Shown in pieces: positions 6,351-13,099 of a DNA stretch of 16,396 bases. The stretch spans positions 1-16,396 of the forward strand of contig JAADCO010000093.1 of the NCBI GenBank assembly GCA_013154385.1. The letters are read 5' to 3'. The notes beneath the pieces are model-generated. The model saw only the letters and a list, made by a program, of their open reading frames with translations. It did no database searches and was not told where the DNA came from. The position numbers were made by a program, and so were the translations under genes. Positions within the stretch are counted from its first letter, which is position 1, and the number at the start of each line of letters is the position of its first letter. Source of the DNA: Thermodesulfobacteriota bacterium (GTDB lineage: Bacteria > Desulfobacterota > Thermodesulfobacteria > Thermodesulfobacteriales > Thermodesulfatatoraceae).

Positions 6351-8214
6351 GTTCCTCGAGCAGTTTCTTCACCGAGGGGAAGAGGTCGATCTCGGTGTGG
6401 GGCAGGAAGAGGGCCGAGACGTAGTAGTCCATGTAGCGGGGATGGGCCGAGAGTTCGAAGTGCGTCATCATGCCCGCCACCCGCTCCATTTCCTTCTGCG
6501 CCTCCTTCGAACCCGCGGCGAGCCGGGCCCCCATCAGGCTCGAATTGCCGATGAAGTAGAACCTTTCGCGCGGCAGATCCGGGAGCAACCCGATGATGAT
6601 CGCCTGTTCCAGGTCGAGGAAGCTCCCGAAGTTGCCCGCCAGGATGACCCTTTCAAGCGCCCCGATCTCCAGGCCCACGGATTCGAGCAGCGTCTGGTAG
6701 CCGGAAAACATGGCCCCCTTGGCGCGGATGAGGTTGTCTATGTCCGCCTCGGTGAACACGATGTCTTCGCCCGTGGCCGAGTCCTTGGCCCAGACCAGCA
6801 CGTATTCCCAGCCGTCCCGTCCTTCCCGCAGGCGCGGATGCTCGATGTCGCGCCGGTACTTCCCGGATTGGTCGATGATTCCCTCGATGAAGAGGTTGGC
6901 GAGAAGGGAGATGATGCCCGAGCCGCAGATGCCCTTGGGCTTCTTGTTGCCGATGGTGATGATCATGGGCTCCAGGGTGTGGGGATCGATGTGGACGGCC
7001 TCGATGGCCCCGGTGGTGGCGCGCATGCCGTGCTTTATCCCGCCGCCTTCAAAGGCCGGCCCGGCGGAGCAGGCCGCGCAGGCCAGGAAGTCTTTGTTCC
7101 CCACCACGATCTCGCCGTTGGTCCCGATGTCGATGAAGAGGGTGAGGGGCTCTTCCCGCGCCAGGCCCGTGGCCACCACGCCGGAAGTGATGTCTCCGCC
7201 CACGTAGCTCGCCACGCAGGGGGCGAGATGCACCACGGCACCCTTGCCCGGAAGCCCCAGCTCCTCGGCGGGAATGAAGGGGAACTTGGTGGTCACCGGC
7301 ACGTAAGGGGTCTCGCGCAGGAACCGCGGTTCGAGCTCGAGCAGGAAGTGGCTCATGACGGTGTTTCCCGCCACGGAATAGAGGAGGATCTCTTCGGGGT
7401 CTATCCCCTGCTTGTCGCACACCTCGCGCGTCAGCCGGCGCAGGCAGTCCACGATCTTTTCGTGGAGGATCTGGAGACCGTCTCCGCGGCGGGCGAACTC
7501 GATGCGGCTGATGACGTCTTCTCCGTAGCTGATCTGGGGGTTGTAGTCCGAGGTCTCGGCGAGGACCCGGTTTTGGCGGAGGTCCAGGAGCTCCACGCAC
7601 ACCGTGGTCGTGCCCACGTCAATGGCCATGCCCAGGAGCCGCTCGGAGGTGTCGCCGGCCTCTATCCTCAGGAGGCGATCCTCAAGGAGACCCGCCGTGA
7701 CGCGGAAGCCTTTTTCGCGCAGGATGTGGGGCAGAGACTTGAGAAGCTTCCAGTCCACGTTGAGCTTCTCAAGCCCCTTGGCGGCCTGGAGGGCCATTTC
7801 GAGCCGCGGGAGGTCGGCCAGGTTGTTCTCAAGCGAGGGAGGTTCGAGCTCGAGGAAGACCTTTTCCACCAGGGGATCGTGCGGGAAGGCGTGAGGCCCG
7901 CGGGCCTCGAGCCAGGAAGCCGCCGCCCGGCGCAGGGGGCGCAGAAGGGCCCGCCGATCCACCTCGCTTTCCACCGGAATGCGAATGACCACGTCGCTCT
8001 TGGGATGGAGCGTGCAGGCCTTGTATCCGCCCTCGGGAAGGGCTTCCCCCTCGACCGAACCCTCTTCGACGAAGACGCGACACTTGCCGCAGACCCCGGC
8101 TCCACCGCAGGAGGCGTTGATGTGGAGCCCGGCCCTCATCGCCGCCCTGAGGATCGTCTCCTCCTCCGGTACCTCCACCGTGACGTTGGCCGGCAAAAAC
8201 ACTACCCTGGGCAT
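6334..8214 (-). CDS. RACo-like corrinoid-protein reactivase: 2Fe-2S ferredoxin plus ASKHA ATPase (DUF4445)
   Basis: The 626-residue protein joins an N-terminal 2Fe-2S ferredoxin domain to an actin-like ATPase. Relatives (RACo/AcsV, RamA-type and methyltransferase activators) reduce inactive Co(II) corrinoid proteins to Co(I) using ATP. Cluster cysteines are C36, C42, C45 (CGGAGVCGKC) and C67. A middle region spans about 86-190. The ASKHA fold opens with AIDVGTTTVCVELLDL (near 197-212), followed by the second phosphate motif FIDIGTNGEIVVG (near 360-372) and AGNFGSFLD near the C-terminus. The ATG at 8212-8214 has AGGAGGT (8222-8228) 7 nt upstream, the best ribosome binding site in this unit. 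No methyltransferase, corrinoid protein or CO dehydrogenase gene is adjacent, so the partner is unknown. Confidence 0.88.
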   Translation of the reverse strand: MPRVVFLPANVTVEVPEEETILRAAMRAGLHINASCGGAGVCGKCRVFVEEGSVEGEALPEGGYKACTLHPKSDVVIRIPVESEVDRRALLRPLRRAAASWLEARGPHAFPHDPLVEKVFLELEPPSLENNLADLPRLEMALQAAKGLEKLNVDWKLLKSLPHILREKGFRVTAGLLEDRLLRIEAGDTSERLLGMAIDVGTTTVCVELLDLRQNRVLAETSDYNPQISYGEDVISRIEFARRGDGLQILHEKIVDCLRRLTREVCDKQGIDPEEILLYSVAGNTVMSHFLLELEPRFLRETPYVPVTTKFPFIPAEELGLPGKGAVVHLAPCVASYVGGDITSGVVATGLAREEPLTLFIDIGTNGEIVVGNKDFLACAACSAGPAFEGGGIKHGMRATTGAIEAVHIDPHTLEPMIITIGNKKPKGICGSGIISLLANLFIEGIIDQSGKYRRDIEHPRLREGRDGWEYVLVWAKDSATGEDIVFTEADIDNLIRAKGAMFSGYQTLLESVGLEIGALERVILAGNFGSFLDLEQAIIIGLLPDLPRERFYFIGNSSLMGARLAAGSKEAQKEMERVAGMMTHFELSAHPRYMDYYVSALFLPHTEIDLFPSVKKLLEEHAASS

Positions 8215-8221
8215 GGATTGA

Positions 8222-8228
8222 ACCTCCT
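8222..8228 (-). promoter_or_regulatory. Strong ribosome binding site of the RACo-like gene
   Basis: AGGAGGT on the minus strand, 7 nt before the ATG at 8214. It lies in the 60-nt gap after the 66-residue ORF and fixes the start of the ferredoxin/ASKHA protein. Confidence 0.85.
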
Positions 8229-8274
8229 CGGGACTTCCAGCGTTTTAAAATACTTTGGAGGAGAAGGGAAGGGG

Positions 8275-8475
8275 CTATTCTTCGACGACGGTCTCTTTGA
8301 TGGTGCGGAAGACGAGCTTGAAGACCTCTTCGAAGGTACCGGGAGAGCAGCGGCCCATCTCGATGAACTTGACGACGATTTCTTTGGTGGTCTTCAGGAC
8401 GATTTCGTTTTCCGGAGCCAGACGAGAGAGCCTTTGTTCGCGAGGGATGTTTTTGATCAATTCTGGACGGGCCAT
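8275..8475 (-). CDS. Uncharacterised small protein, 66 residues
   Basis: I do not recognise a named family. The product is charged and looks globular: it begins MARPELIKNIPREQRLSRL, has a hydrophobic helix-like segment KEIVVKFIEMGRC, then SPGTFEEVFKLVFRTI, and an acidic tail ending VVEE. There is no signal peptide or membrane segment, and one Cys. Codon third positions favour G/C, which supports real coding, though less strongly than in neighbours. The ATG lies only 13 nt downstream of the tRNA-Ala 3' end with no clear Shine-Dalgarno sequence (AACGAGTTTTGAA precedes the ATG). It is followed after a 60-nt gap by the RACo-like gene on the same strand. A role linked to that gene is possible but is inference from position only. 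Confidence 0.72.
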   Translation of the reverse strand: MARPELIKNIPREQRLSRLAPENEIVLKTTKEIVVKFIEMGRCSPGTFEEVFKLVFRTIKETVVEE

Positions 8476-8488
8476 TTCAAAACTCGTT

Positions 8489-8564
8489 TGGTGGAGCCGG
8501 AGGGACTCGAACCCTCGACCTCGTGAATGCCATTCACGCGCTCTCCCAACTGAGCTACGGCCCC
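8489..8564 (-). tRNA. tRNA-Ala (anticodon GGC)
   Basis: A complete 76-nt cloverleaf including an encoded CCA. The acceptor stem is GGGGCCG/CGGCTCC with the G3-U70 wobble pair that marks alanine tRNAs. The D stem is GCTC/GAGC, the anticodon stem CGTGA/TCACG with loop ATGGCAT (anticodon GGC, reading GCC/GCU), and the T arm GAGGG-TTCGAGT-CCCTC. The discriminator base is A73. A short leader separates it from a good upstream promoter, and a small protein gene follows 13 nt after the CCA. Confidence 0.98.
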
Positions 8565-8581
8565 ACGCTCATTTTCAGCAA

Positions 8582-8610
8582 AAACTAACCCGACGGAGAA
8601 AAACTGTCAA
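8582..8610 (-). promoter_or_regulatory. Probable sigma-70 promoter of tRNA-Ala
   Basis: On the minus strand a perfect TTGACA -35 (8605-8610) is followed after 17 bp by TAGTTT (8582-8587) as a weak -10. Transcription would begin about 10 nt before the mature tRNA 5' end at 8564. No terminator follows the tRNA, so the transcript may continue into the 66-residue ORF, the RACo-like gene and ribD. Confidence 0.65.
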
Positions 8611-8626
8611 CCTCTTCGCAAAGGGC

Positions 8627-8656
8627 TTGGTTTGGCGAGCCGATTTCCGCTATATT
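8627..8656 (+). promoter_or_regulatory. Candidate promoter of the corC-lnt-prfB operon
   Basis: TTGGTT (8627-8632), an 18-bp spacer, then TATATT (8651-8656). It lies 25 bp before the GTG of the CBS protein gene, so the leader would be short. It sits back to back with the tRNA promoter; the two -35 boxes are 16 bp apart. Confidence 0.45.
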
Positions 8657-8681
8657 TTCACCATCTCACTGGTGGAGGTTC

Positions 8682-9509
8682 GTGGCTTTAGTGTCCGAAG
8701 ACAAGCCCTCTCTTTTCAAGGCCCTCAAGGAGATCTTCGGTAAGTCCCCGGAGGAGGAGGTCGAGGAGTTTACCGAGGAGATCACCGAGCTCCTCGATGA
8801 GGGCGAGGAAAAGGGCCTCATCTCCCCCGAAGAAGGGGAGATGATCGTCAACATCCTCCAGTTTCGCAACGTCCCGGTGCGCGAGGTGATGGTCCCCCGC
8901 AAGGACATCGTGGGCATCGAGATCAACCGTCCCTTCGAGGAGATCATCTCCCTCATCAATCGCCGGCCCCATACCCGGTACCCCGCCTACGAGAAGGACC
9001 TCGACCATCTGGTCGGAGTCATCCACGTCAAGGAGCTCCTGCGCTTCTGCGGTCAGGAAGACCGGGTGGCCCTGCGGGCGGTTTGTCGGGAGGCCTACAT
9101 CGTGCCCGAGACCAAGAAGCTTCGCGATCTCCTGCGCGAGTTTCGCCAGAGGCGGGAGCAGTTCGCCCTCATCATTGACGAAAGCGGGGTCATCACCGGG
9201 CTCGTCACCCTCCAGGACATCTTCATGGAGATCCTCGGTGAGGACGAACCCTGGTTCCCCAGGGATCAGCACGGCTGGTACGTGGCCGAGGGGACCGTAA
9301 AACTCGACGACCTGGAGAAGTTCCTGCGTATCAAACTGCCCCGCGGCCCTTACGAGACCCTTTCCGGGTTCATCATTTCCCAGGCCGGCCGCATCCCCGA
9401 AGCCGGGGAGCACTTCCAGTTCGACGGCCTGGAGGTGGAGATCCTTTCGGCTGACAACCGCCGCATCCGCAAGGTGCGTTTCCGCAAGCTCGAAGACGAA
9501 GAGTCATGA
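8682..9509 (+). CDS. CorC/HlyC-family CBS-domain protein (YbeX-like)
   Basis: A 275-residue cytosolic relative of E. coli CorC (YbeX), linked to magnesium/cobalt efflux and membrane homeostasis. It has an acidic N-terminal helix region (EEEVEEFTEEITELLDEGEE). Two CBS repeats follow, at about residues 60-125 (VPVREVMVPRKDIVGIEI, YPAYEKDLDHLVGVIHVKEL) and 130-185 (FALIIDESGVITGLVTLQDI). A C-terminal CorC_HlyC domain runs from about 205 to 270. There is no N-terminal membrane (DUF21) domain, as in CorC. The GTG at 8682 has GGAGG only 3 nt upstream; GTG at 8691 (12 nt spacing) is an equally possible start. Its stop overlaps the lnt ATG (ATGA), and the same ybeX-lnt order is found in E. coli. Confidence 0.9.
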   Translation: MALVSEDKPSLFKALKEIFGKSPEEEVEEFTEEITELLDEGEEKGLISPEEGEMIVNILQFRNVPVREVMVPRKDIVGIEINRPFEEIISLINRRPHTRYPAYEKDLDHLVGVIHVKELLRFCGQEDRVALRAVCREAYIVPETKKLRDLLREFRQRREQFALIIDESGVITGLVTLQDIFMEILGEDEPWFPRDQHGWYVAEGTVKLDDLEKFLRIKLPRGPYETLSGFIISQAGRIPEAGEHFQFDGLEVEILSADNRRIRKVRFRKLEDEES

Positions 9510-11020
9510 AGCCCTTTCTCCTCGCTGTCTTGAGCGGGATGGCGCTCGCTTTCGCCCATCCCAAGTGGGACCTCTATCCCCTGGCCTACGTGGCCCTCGT
9601 GCCCTGGCTCTGGGTGATCCCCAAAAGGCCTTTTGCCCTCTCCTTTCTTTCCGGCTGGGTCCATTTCTTCGTTCTCCTCTACTGGCTCGTCCCGGTGATG
9701 ACGGACTTCGGCGGGCTTCCGGGGCCTGCGGCCTGGGGCACCCTGGGGCTCCTTGCGGCCTATCTCGCCCTCTACTGGGCGGCCACCGGGGTTTTCGCGG
9801 CCAGGGCCGAGCTCTTGCAGGGAGACCTGCGCGGTCTCTTCCTCTTCCCCGCGGTCTTCGTGGCCTTTGAGTTCCTGCGCGGAAGGCTCCTCTACGGTTT
9901 CCCCTGGGGTTTCGTCGGCGCCAGTCAGTATCGCCTGCTCCCCCTGATCCAGGTGGCGGATCTCGGCGGGATCTACGCCGTGTCCTACGTGGTGGTCTTC
10001 GTGAACTATCTCCTCTTTGCGCTCCTTAGGCGCCGGGCCGGCCGGCGGGAGCTCGGGGCGGCGCTCTTCGTGCTTCTTGCGGTCCTCTCCTACGGCCTGG
10101 TGCGCCTCCAAACCGAATGGCCCGCAATCGGCAGGGAAAGGGCCGCCCTCATTCAGGGAAACGTGCCGCAGACGAGCAAGTGGAAGCCGGAGCTGAGGCG
10201 CGAGAGCCTCAAGCGCTATCTCTCCCTCTCCGAGCAGGCGCTCTCCGAAGACCCCAGCGTGATCCTCTGGCCGGAGACGGCGCTCCCCTTCCTCTTCCCC
10301 GTCGAGAGCCTCTCCCAGGAGGTCCTCGTCTGGCAGAAGAGCCACGGGGTGCCGCTCATTCTCGGGGCCCCGCGTCTCGGCCTTTTCGGCGAAAAGCCCC
10401 GCATCTACAACAGCCTCTTCCTCATCAAGGACGGCCGCGTCGTTTCCTTCTACGACAAGCAACGCCTGGTGCCCTTCGGGGAGTTCATCCCCCTCGAGGA
10501 CAAGATCCCCCTTCTCCGGACCTTTGCCGTGGCCTCGGGAGACTACTCTCCCGGTCCCGCCGGGGGCCCCCTCAAGCTCGACGAGAAGCGGGTCTTCGGC
10601 CCCCTCATTTGCTTCGAGAGCGTCTTCCCGGACCTGGCCTACGAGCAGGTGCGCCGGGGAGCCACGGTCCTCCTCGTGGCCACCAACGACGCCTGGTTCG
10701 ACCGCAGCGCCGGGCCCTATCAGCACTTTGCCCAGGCCGTCTTCCGCGCGGTGGAGACCAGGCGCTATCTCCTCCGCGTGGCCAACACGGGTATCAGCGG
10801 GCTCATAGATCCCCACGGCCGGATCAGGCTGGCCACCCCCCTTGAGGAGACCTTAAACCCTTGTGTGGAGGCGTATCATCTTGCATATTTTAGTTGGTAC
10901 ACCCGCCTGGGGGACCTCTGGGCGGGGTTTTGTGTGCTTATAACCGGCTTCGTGCTGGCCGAAAAACTTTTCCGGAGGAGGAAAGATGAAGCGTCGTCTC
11001 GAAGTGAAGGTCAACCGTAA
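9506..11020 (+). CDS. lnt: Apolipoprotein N-acyltransferase
   Basis: Inner-membrane enzyme that adds the third acyl chain to the N-terminal cysteine of lipoproteins before outer-membrane sorting. It is 504 residues, about the family norm. The N-terminal part holds several membrane helices (for example FFVLLYWLVPVM and YVVVFVNYLLFALL). The nitrilase-like periplasmic domain carries the catalytic triad E257 (ILWPETALPF), K318 (YDKQRLVPFGEFIPLED) and C369 (LICFESVFPD), plus TNDAWFDRSAGPYQH. A final hydrophobic helix precedes the basic tail. It is coupled to the CBS gene by ATGA, and its last 35 bp overlap the start of prfB. Its presence implies a diderm envelope with triacylated lipoproteins. Confidence 0.95.
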   Translation: MKPFLLAVLSGMALAFAHPKWDLYPLAYVALVPWLWVIPKRPFALSFLSGWVHFFVLLYWLVPVMTDFGGLPGPAAWGTLGLLAAYLALYWAATGVFAARAELLQGDLRGLFLFPAVFVAFEFLRGRLLYGFPWGFVGASQYRLLPLIQVADLGGIYAVSYVVVFVNYLLFALLRRRAGRRELGAALFVLLAVLSYGLVRLQTEWPAIGRERAALIQGNVPQTSKWKPELRRESLKRYLSLSEQALSEDPSVILWPETALPFLFPVESLSQEVLVWQKSHGVPLILGAPRLGLFGEKPRIYNSLFLIKDGRVVSFYDKQRLVPFGEFIPLEDKIPLLRTFAVASGDYSPGPAGGPLKLDEKRVFGPLICFESVFPDLAYEQVRRGATVLLVATNDAWFDRSAGPYQHFAQAVFRAVETRRYLLRVANTGISGLIDPHGRIRLATPLEETLNPCVEAYHLAYFSWYTRLGDLWAGFCVLITGFVLAEKLFRRRKDEASSRSEGQP

Positions 11021-12144
11021 GGCCGTAGCCCTCAATCCCGCGGAACTCAAGGCGAGGCTCGAGCGCCTTGAGGAGCGCATCTCCTCTCTCAGGAGGTGTC
11101 TTTGATCCCGAGGGCAAGCGCAAGCGCCTCGAGGAACTCGAGAAACAGATGGTCAAGGACGGCTTCTGGGACCGCCCGGAAGCCAAGGAGGTGATGCGGG
11201 AGCGGGCCCGCCTGGAGGATCTGCTCTCTTCCTGGCAGGACCTCGAACGGGAGTTCGAAGACACCAAGGTCCTCCTCGAGCTCGGGCTCGAAGAGGAAGA
11301 CGAGGAGACCCTCCACGAGGTGGACGAGCGCTTAAAGAACCTGCTCTCCCGGGTCGAGGAAGAGGAGGTCAAGCTCTTCCTCTCCGGTGAGCACGACACC
11401 TCCAACGCCATCGTCACCATCCACGCCGGGGCCGGCGGCACCGAGGCCCAGGACTGGGTGGAGATCCTCCTCCGGATGTATCTCCGCTGGGCGGAGAAAA
11501 AGGGCTTCAAGACCCGCATCATTGACCTCCTCCCCGGGGAAGAGGCCGGCATCAAGTCCGTGACCTTCATCGTGGAAGGCCCCTACGCCTACGGCCATCT
11601 CAAGGCCGAATCCGGCATCCATCGTCTGGTGCGCATCTCCCCCTTCGACGCCAGCGGACGCCGGCACACCTCCTTTGCCTCGGTCTCCGTCATCCCGGAG
11701 ATAGACGAGGACATCCAGGTGGAGATCCGCCCCGAGGAGCTGAAGATAGAGACCATGCGCGCCAGCGGTCACGGGGGCCAGCACGTCAACAAGACCGAGA
11801 GCGCGGTGCGCATCACGCACATCCCCACGGGCATCGTGGTCCAGTGCCAGAACGAGCGGTCCCAGCATCGCAACAAGGCCATTGCCCTCGCCATCCTGAA
11901 GGCCCGGCTCTACGAGCTCGAACGCCGCAAGCGCGAGGAAGAGCGCCAGAAGCTCTACGGAGAGAAGAAGGAGATCGCCTGGGGAAGCCAGATCCGATCC
12001 TACGTGCTCCATCCGTATCGCCTGATAAAGGACCATCGCACCGGGCTGGAGGTGGGCAACGTGGATGCGGTGCTGGACGGCGATCTCGACCCGTTCATCA
12101 GGGCCTATCATCTGCAGAAGGCCCACGAGAAGGTGGCGGCTTAG
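10986..12144 (+). CDS. prfB: Peptide chain release factor 2, expressed by programmed +1 frameshift
   Basis: RF2 releases nascent chains at UGA and UAA. The gene is in two frames. Codons 1-39 run from ATG 10986 (preceded by GGAGGAGGAAAG) to CTT at 11100-11102, followed by in-frame TGA 11103-11105. A +1 shift continues at GAT 11104 to the stop at 12144, giving about 385 residues. The join reads SLRRCL|DPEGKRKRLEEL, matching E. coli RGYL|DYDAKKERLEE. The SPF recognition tripeptide is at 218-220 (RISPFDASG) and GGQ at 263-265 (ASGHGGQHVNK). The pre-shift segment is 39 residues against 25 in E. coli. The start lies 35 bp inside lnt. The 3' end overlaps convergent miaA by 47 bp. A gene model starting at 11068 in the second frame is an artefact that misses the true N-terminus. 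Confidence 0.95.
11091..11106 (+). promoter_or_regulatory. RF2 autoregulatory +1 frameshift site
   Basis: The site reads AGGAGG TGT CTT TGA T: an internal Shine-Dalgarno-like AGGAGG, a 3-nt spacer, the slippery CTT and an in-frame TGA. E. coli has AGGGGG TAT CTT TGA C with the same geometry. When RF2 is scarce the ribosome pauses at UGA and shifts +1; when plentiful, RF2 terminates its own synthesis. Confidence 0.95.
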
Positions 12145-13099
12145 GGCCGAAGCGCGCCAGGAACTCGCGGGCCGCGGAGAGCATCTTTTCCTTTTCCTCC
12201 GGCCGGAACCAGATCACCTCCGGGTCCGCGCGGAACCAGGTGAGCTGTCTCTTGGCGTAGTGGCGCGTATCCCGCTTCATCTGCCGGACGGCCTCTTCCA
12301 GGCTCAGTTCCCCGCGGAGATAGGCCGCCAGATGGCGATAGCCGATGGCCCGCATGGGTTTCAGTTCCGGGGAGAAGCCCCGGTCGAGCAGGGCCTTCAC
12401 CTCCTCGAGGAGCCCGGCCTGAAGCATCTTGTCCACCCGCTCGTCCAGGCGCCGATAGAGCTCCTCGCGCGGGAGAGTGAGGCCGATCTTCAGGCACGGA
12501 TAGCGTCTTTCGGCAAAGGCGTGTTCCCGGCTGAGGACCGAAAACGGCTTGCCCGTGGCGTGGAAGACCTCAAGGGCGCGGAGGATGCGCACGCGGTCGG
12601 TGGGCGGGAGCCGGCGCGCTGTTTCCGGGTCCACGCGCTTGAGCTCTTCGTAGAGCGCGGGGAGCCCTTCGCGCTGTAAGCGTTGCGTGAGCTCCCGGCG
12701 GATGGCCGAAACGTCGCCCACCTCGAAGAGCCCGTGGAGAAGGGCCTTGAGATAGAGGCCGGTGCCCCCGACGAGGATGGGCTGTTTTCCGCGCGCGTGG
12801 AGTTCGGCGATCACCCGGTCGGCAAGCTCCACGAAGCGCGCGGCGTTGAACTCCTCGTCCGGTTCGAGGAAGTCCACCAGGTGATGGGGCGCTTCTTCCC
12901 TTTCCTCCGGCGTAGGTTTGGCCGTGCCGATGTCGAAGTAGCGATAGACCTGGACGGAATCGAAGTTGACGATCTCTCCGTCGAGGTGCCGGGCCAGGAA
13001 GATGCCGGCTTCCGTCTTGCCCACGCCCGTGGGGCCGACCACCGCGATGAGGGGAATGGGGAACTTAGGTTCGGCCGAATCTCTTGCGGATTTCCTCAA
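12098..13099 (-). CDS. miaA: tRNA dimethylallyltransferase
   Basis: Transfers a dimethylallyl group from DMAPP to N6 of A37 in tRNAs that read UNN codons. It is 333 residues. The P-loop GPTGVGKT is at residues 22-29. Other family motifs are VNFDSVQVYRYFDIGTAKPT, PHHLVDFLEPDEEF, LVGGTGLYLKALL, AIGYRHL and RDTRHYAKRQLTWFR. The start is taken as TTG 13097-13099 because GGGAG lies 7 nt upstream and no ATG or GTG occurs in frame before the conserved core. This places it 35 bp inside the end of mutL. The mutL-miaA order is also found in E. coli. Its last 47 bp overlap convergent prfB. The prenyl donor depends on the pathway to which IspD, also in this window, belongs. Confidence 0.94.
   Translation of the reverse strand: MRKSARDSAEPKFPIPLIAVVGPTGVGKTEAGIFLARHLDGEIVNFDSVQVYRYFDIGTAKPTPEEREEAPHHLVDFLEPDEEFNAARFVELADRVIAELHARGKQPILVGGTGLYLKALLHGLFEVGDVSAIRRELTQRLQREGLPALYEELKRVDPETARRLPPTDRVRILRALEVFHATGKPFSVLSREHAFAERRYPCLKIGLTLPREELYRRLDERVDKMLQAGLLEEVKALLDRGFSPELKPMRAIGYRHLAAYLRGELSLEEAVRQMKRDTRHYAKRQLTWFRADPEVIWFRPEEKEKMLSAAREFLARFGPKPPPSRGPSADDRP

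Noticed and set aside
6220..8526. A 768-codon plus-strand frame opposite the RACo-like gene and ribD start.
   Set aside because: It is codon-aligned with the true minus-strand gene. In that phase stops arise only where the sense gene uses TTA, CTA or TCA, which are rare in GC3-rich genes. The product is low-complexity and matches no family, and its end translates the antisense of the tRNA.
8255..8743. A plus-strand frame of 162 codons containing SRRDSNPRP.
   Set aside because: This is the familiar spurious translation of the antisense strand of a tRNA gene, here tRNA-Ala at 8489-8564.
9350..10816. A 488-codon minus-strand frame opposite lnt.
   Set aside because: Codon-aligned antisense shadow of lnt and corC. 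The real genes have complete catalytic motifs and start-stop coupling.
12145..12200. Search for rho-independent terminators after prfB, comB and trmH.
   Set aside because: No GC hairpin followed by a T-run is visible at any of the three convergent junctions; these bases are coding on the other strand.
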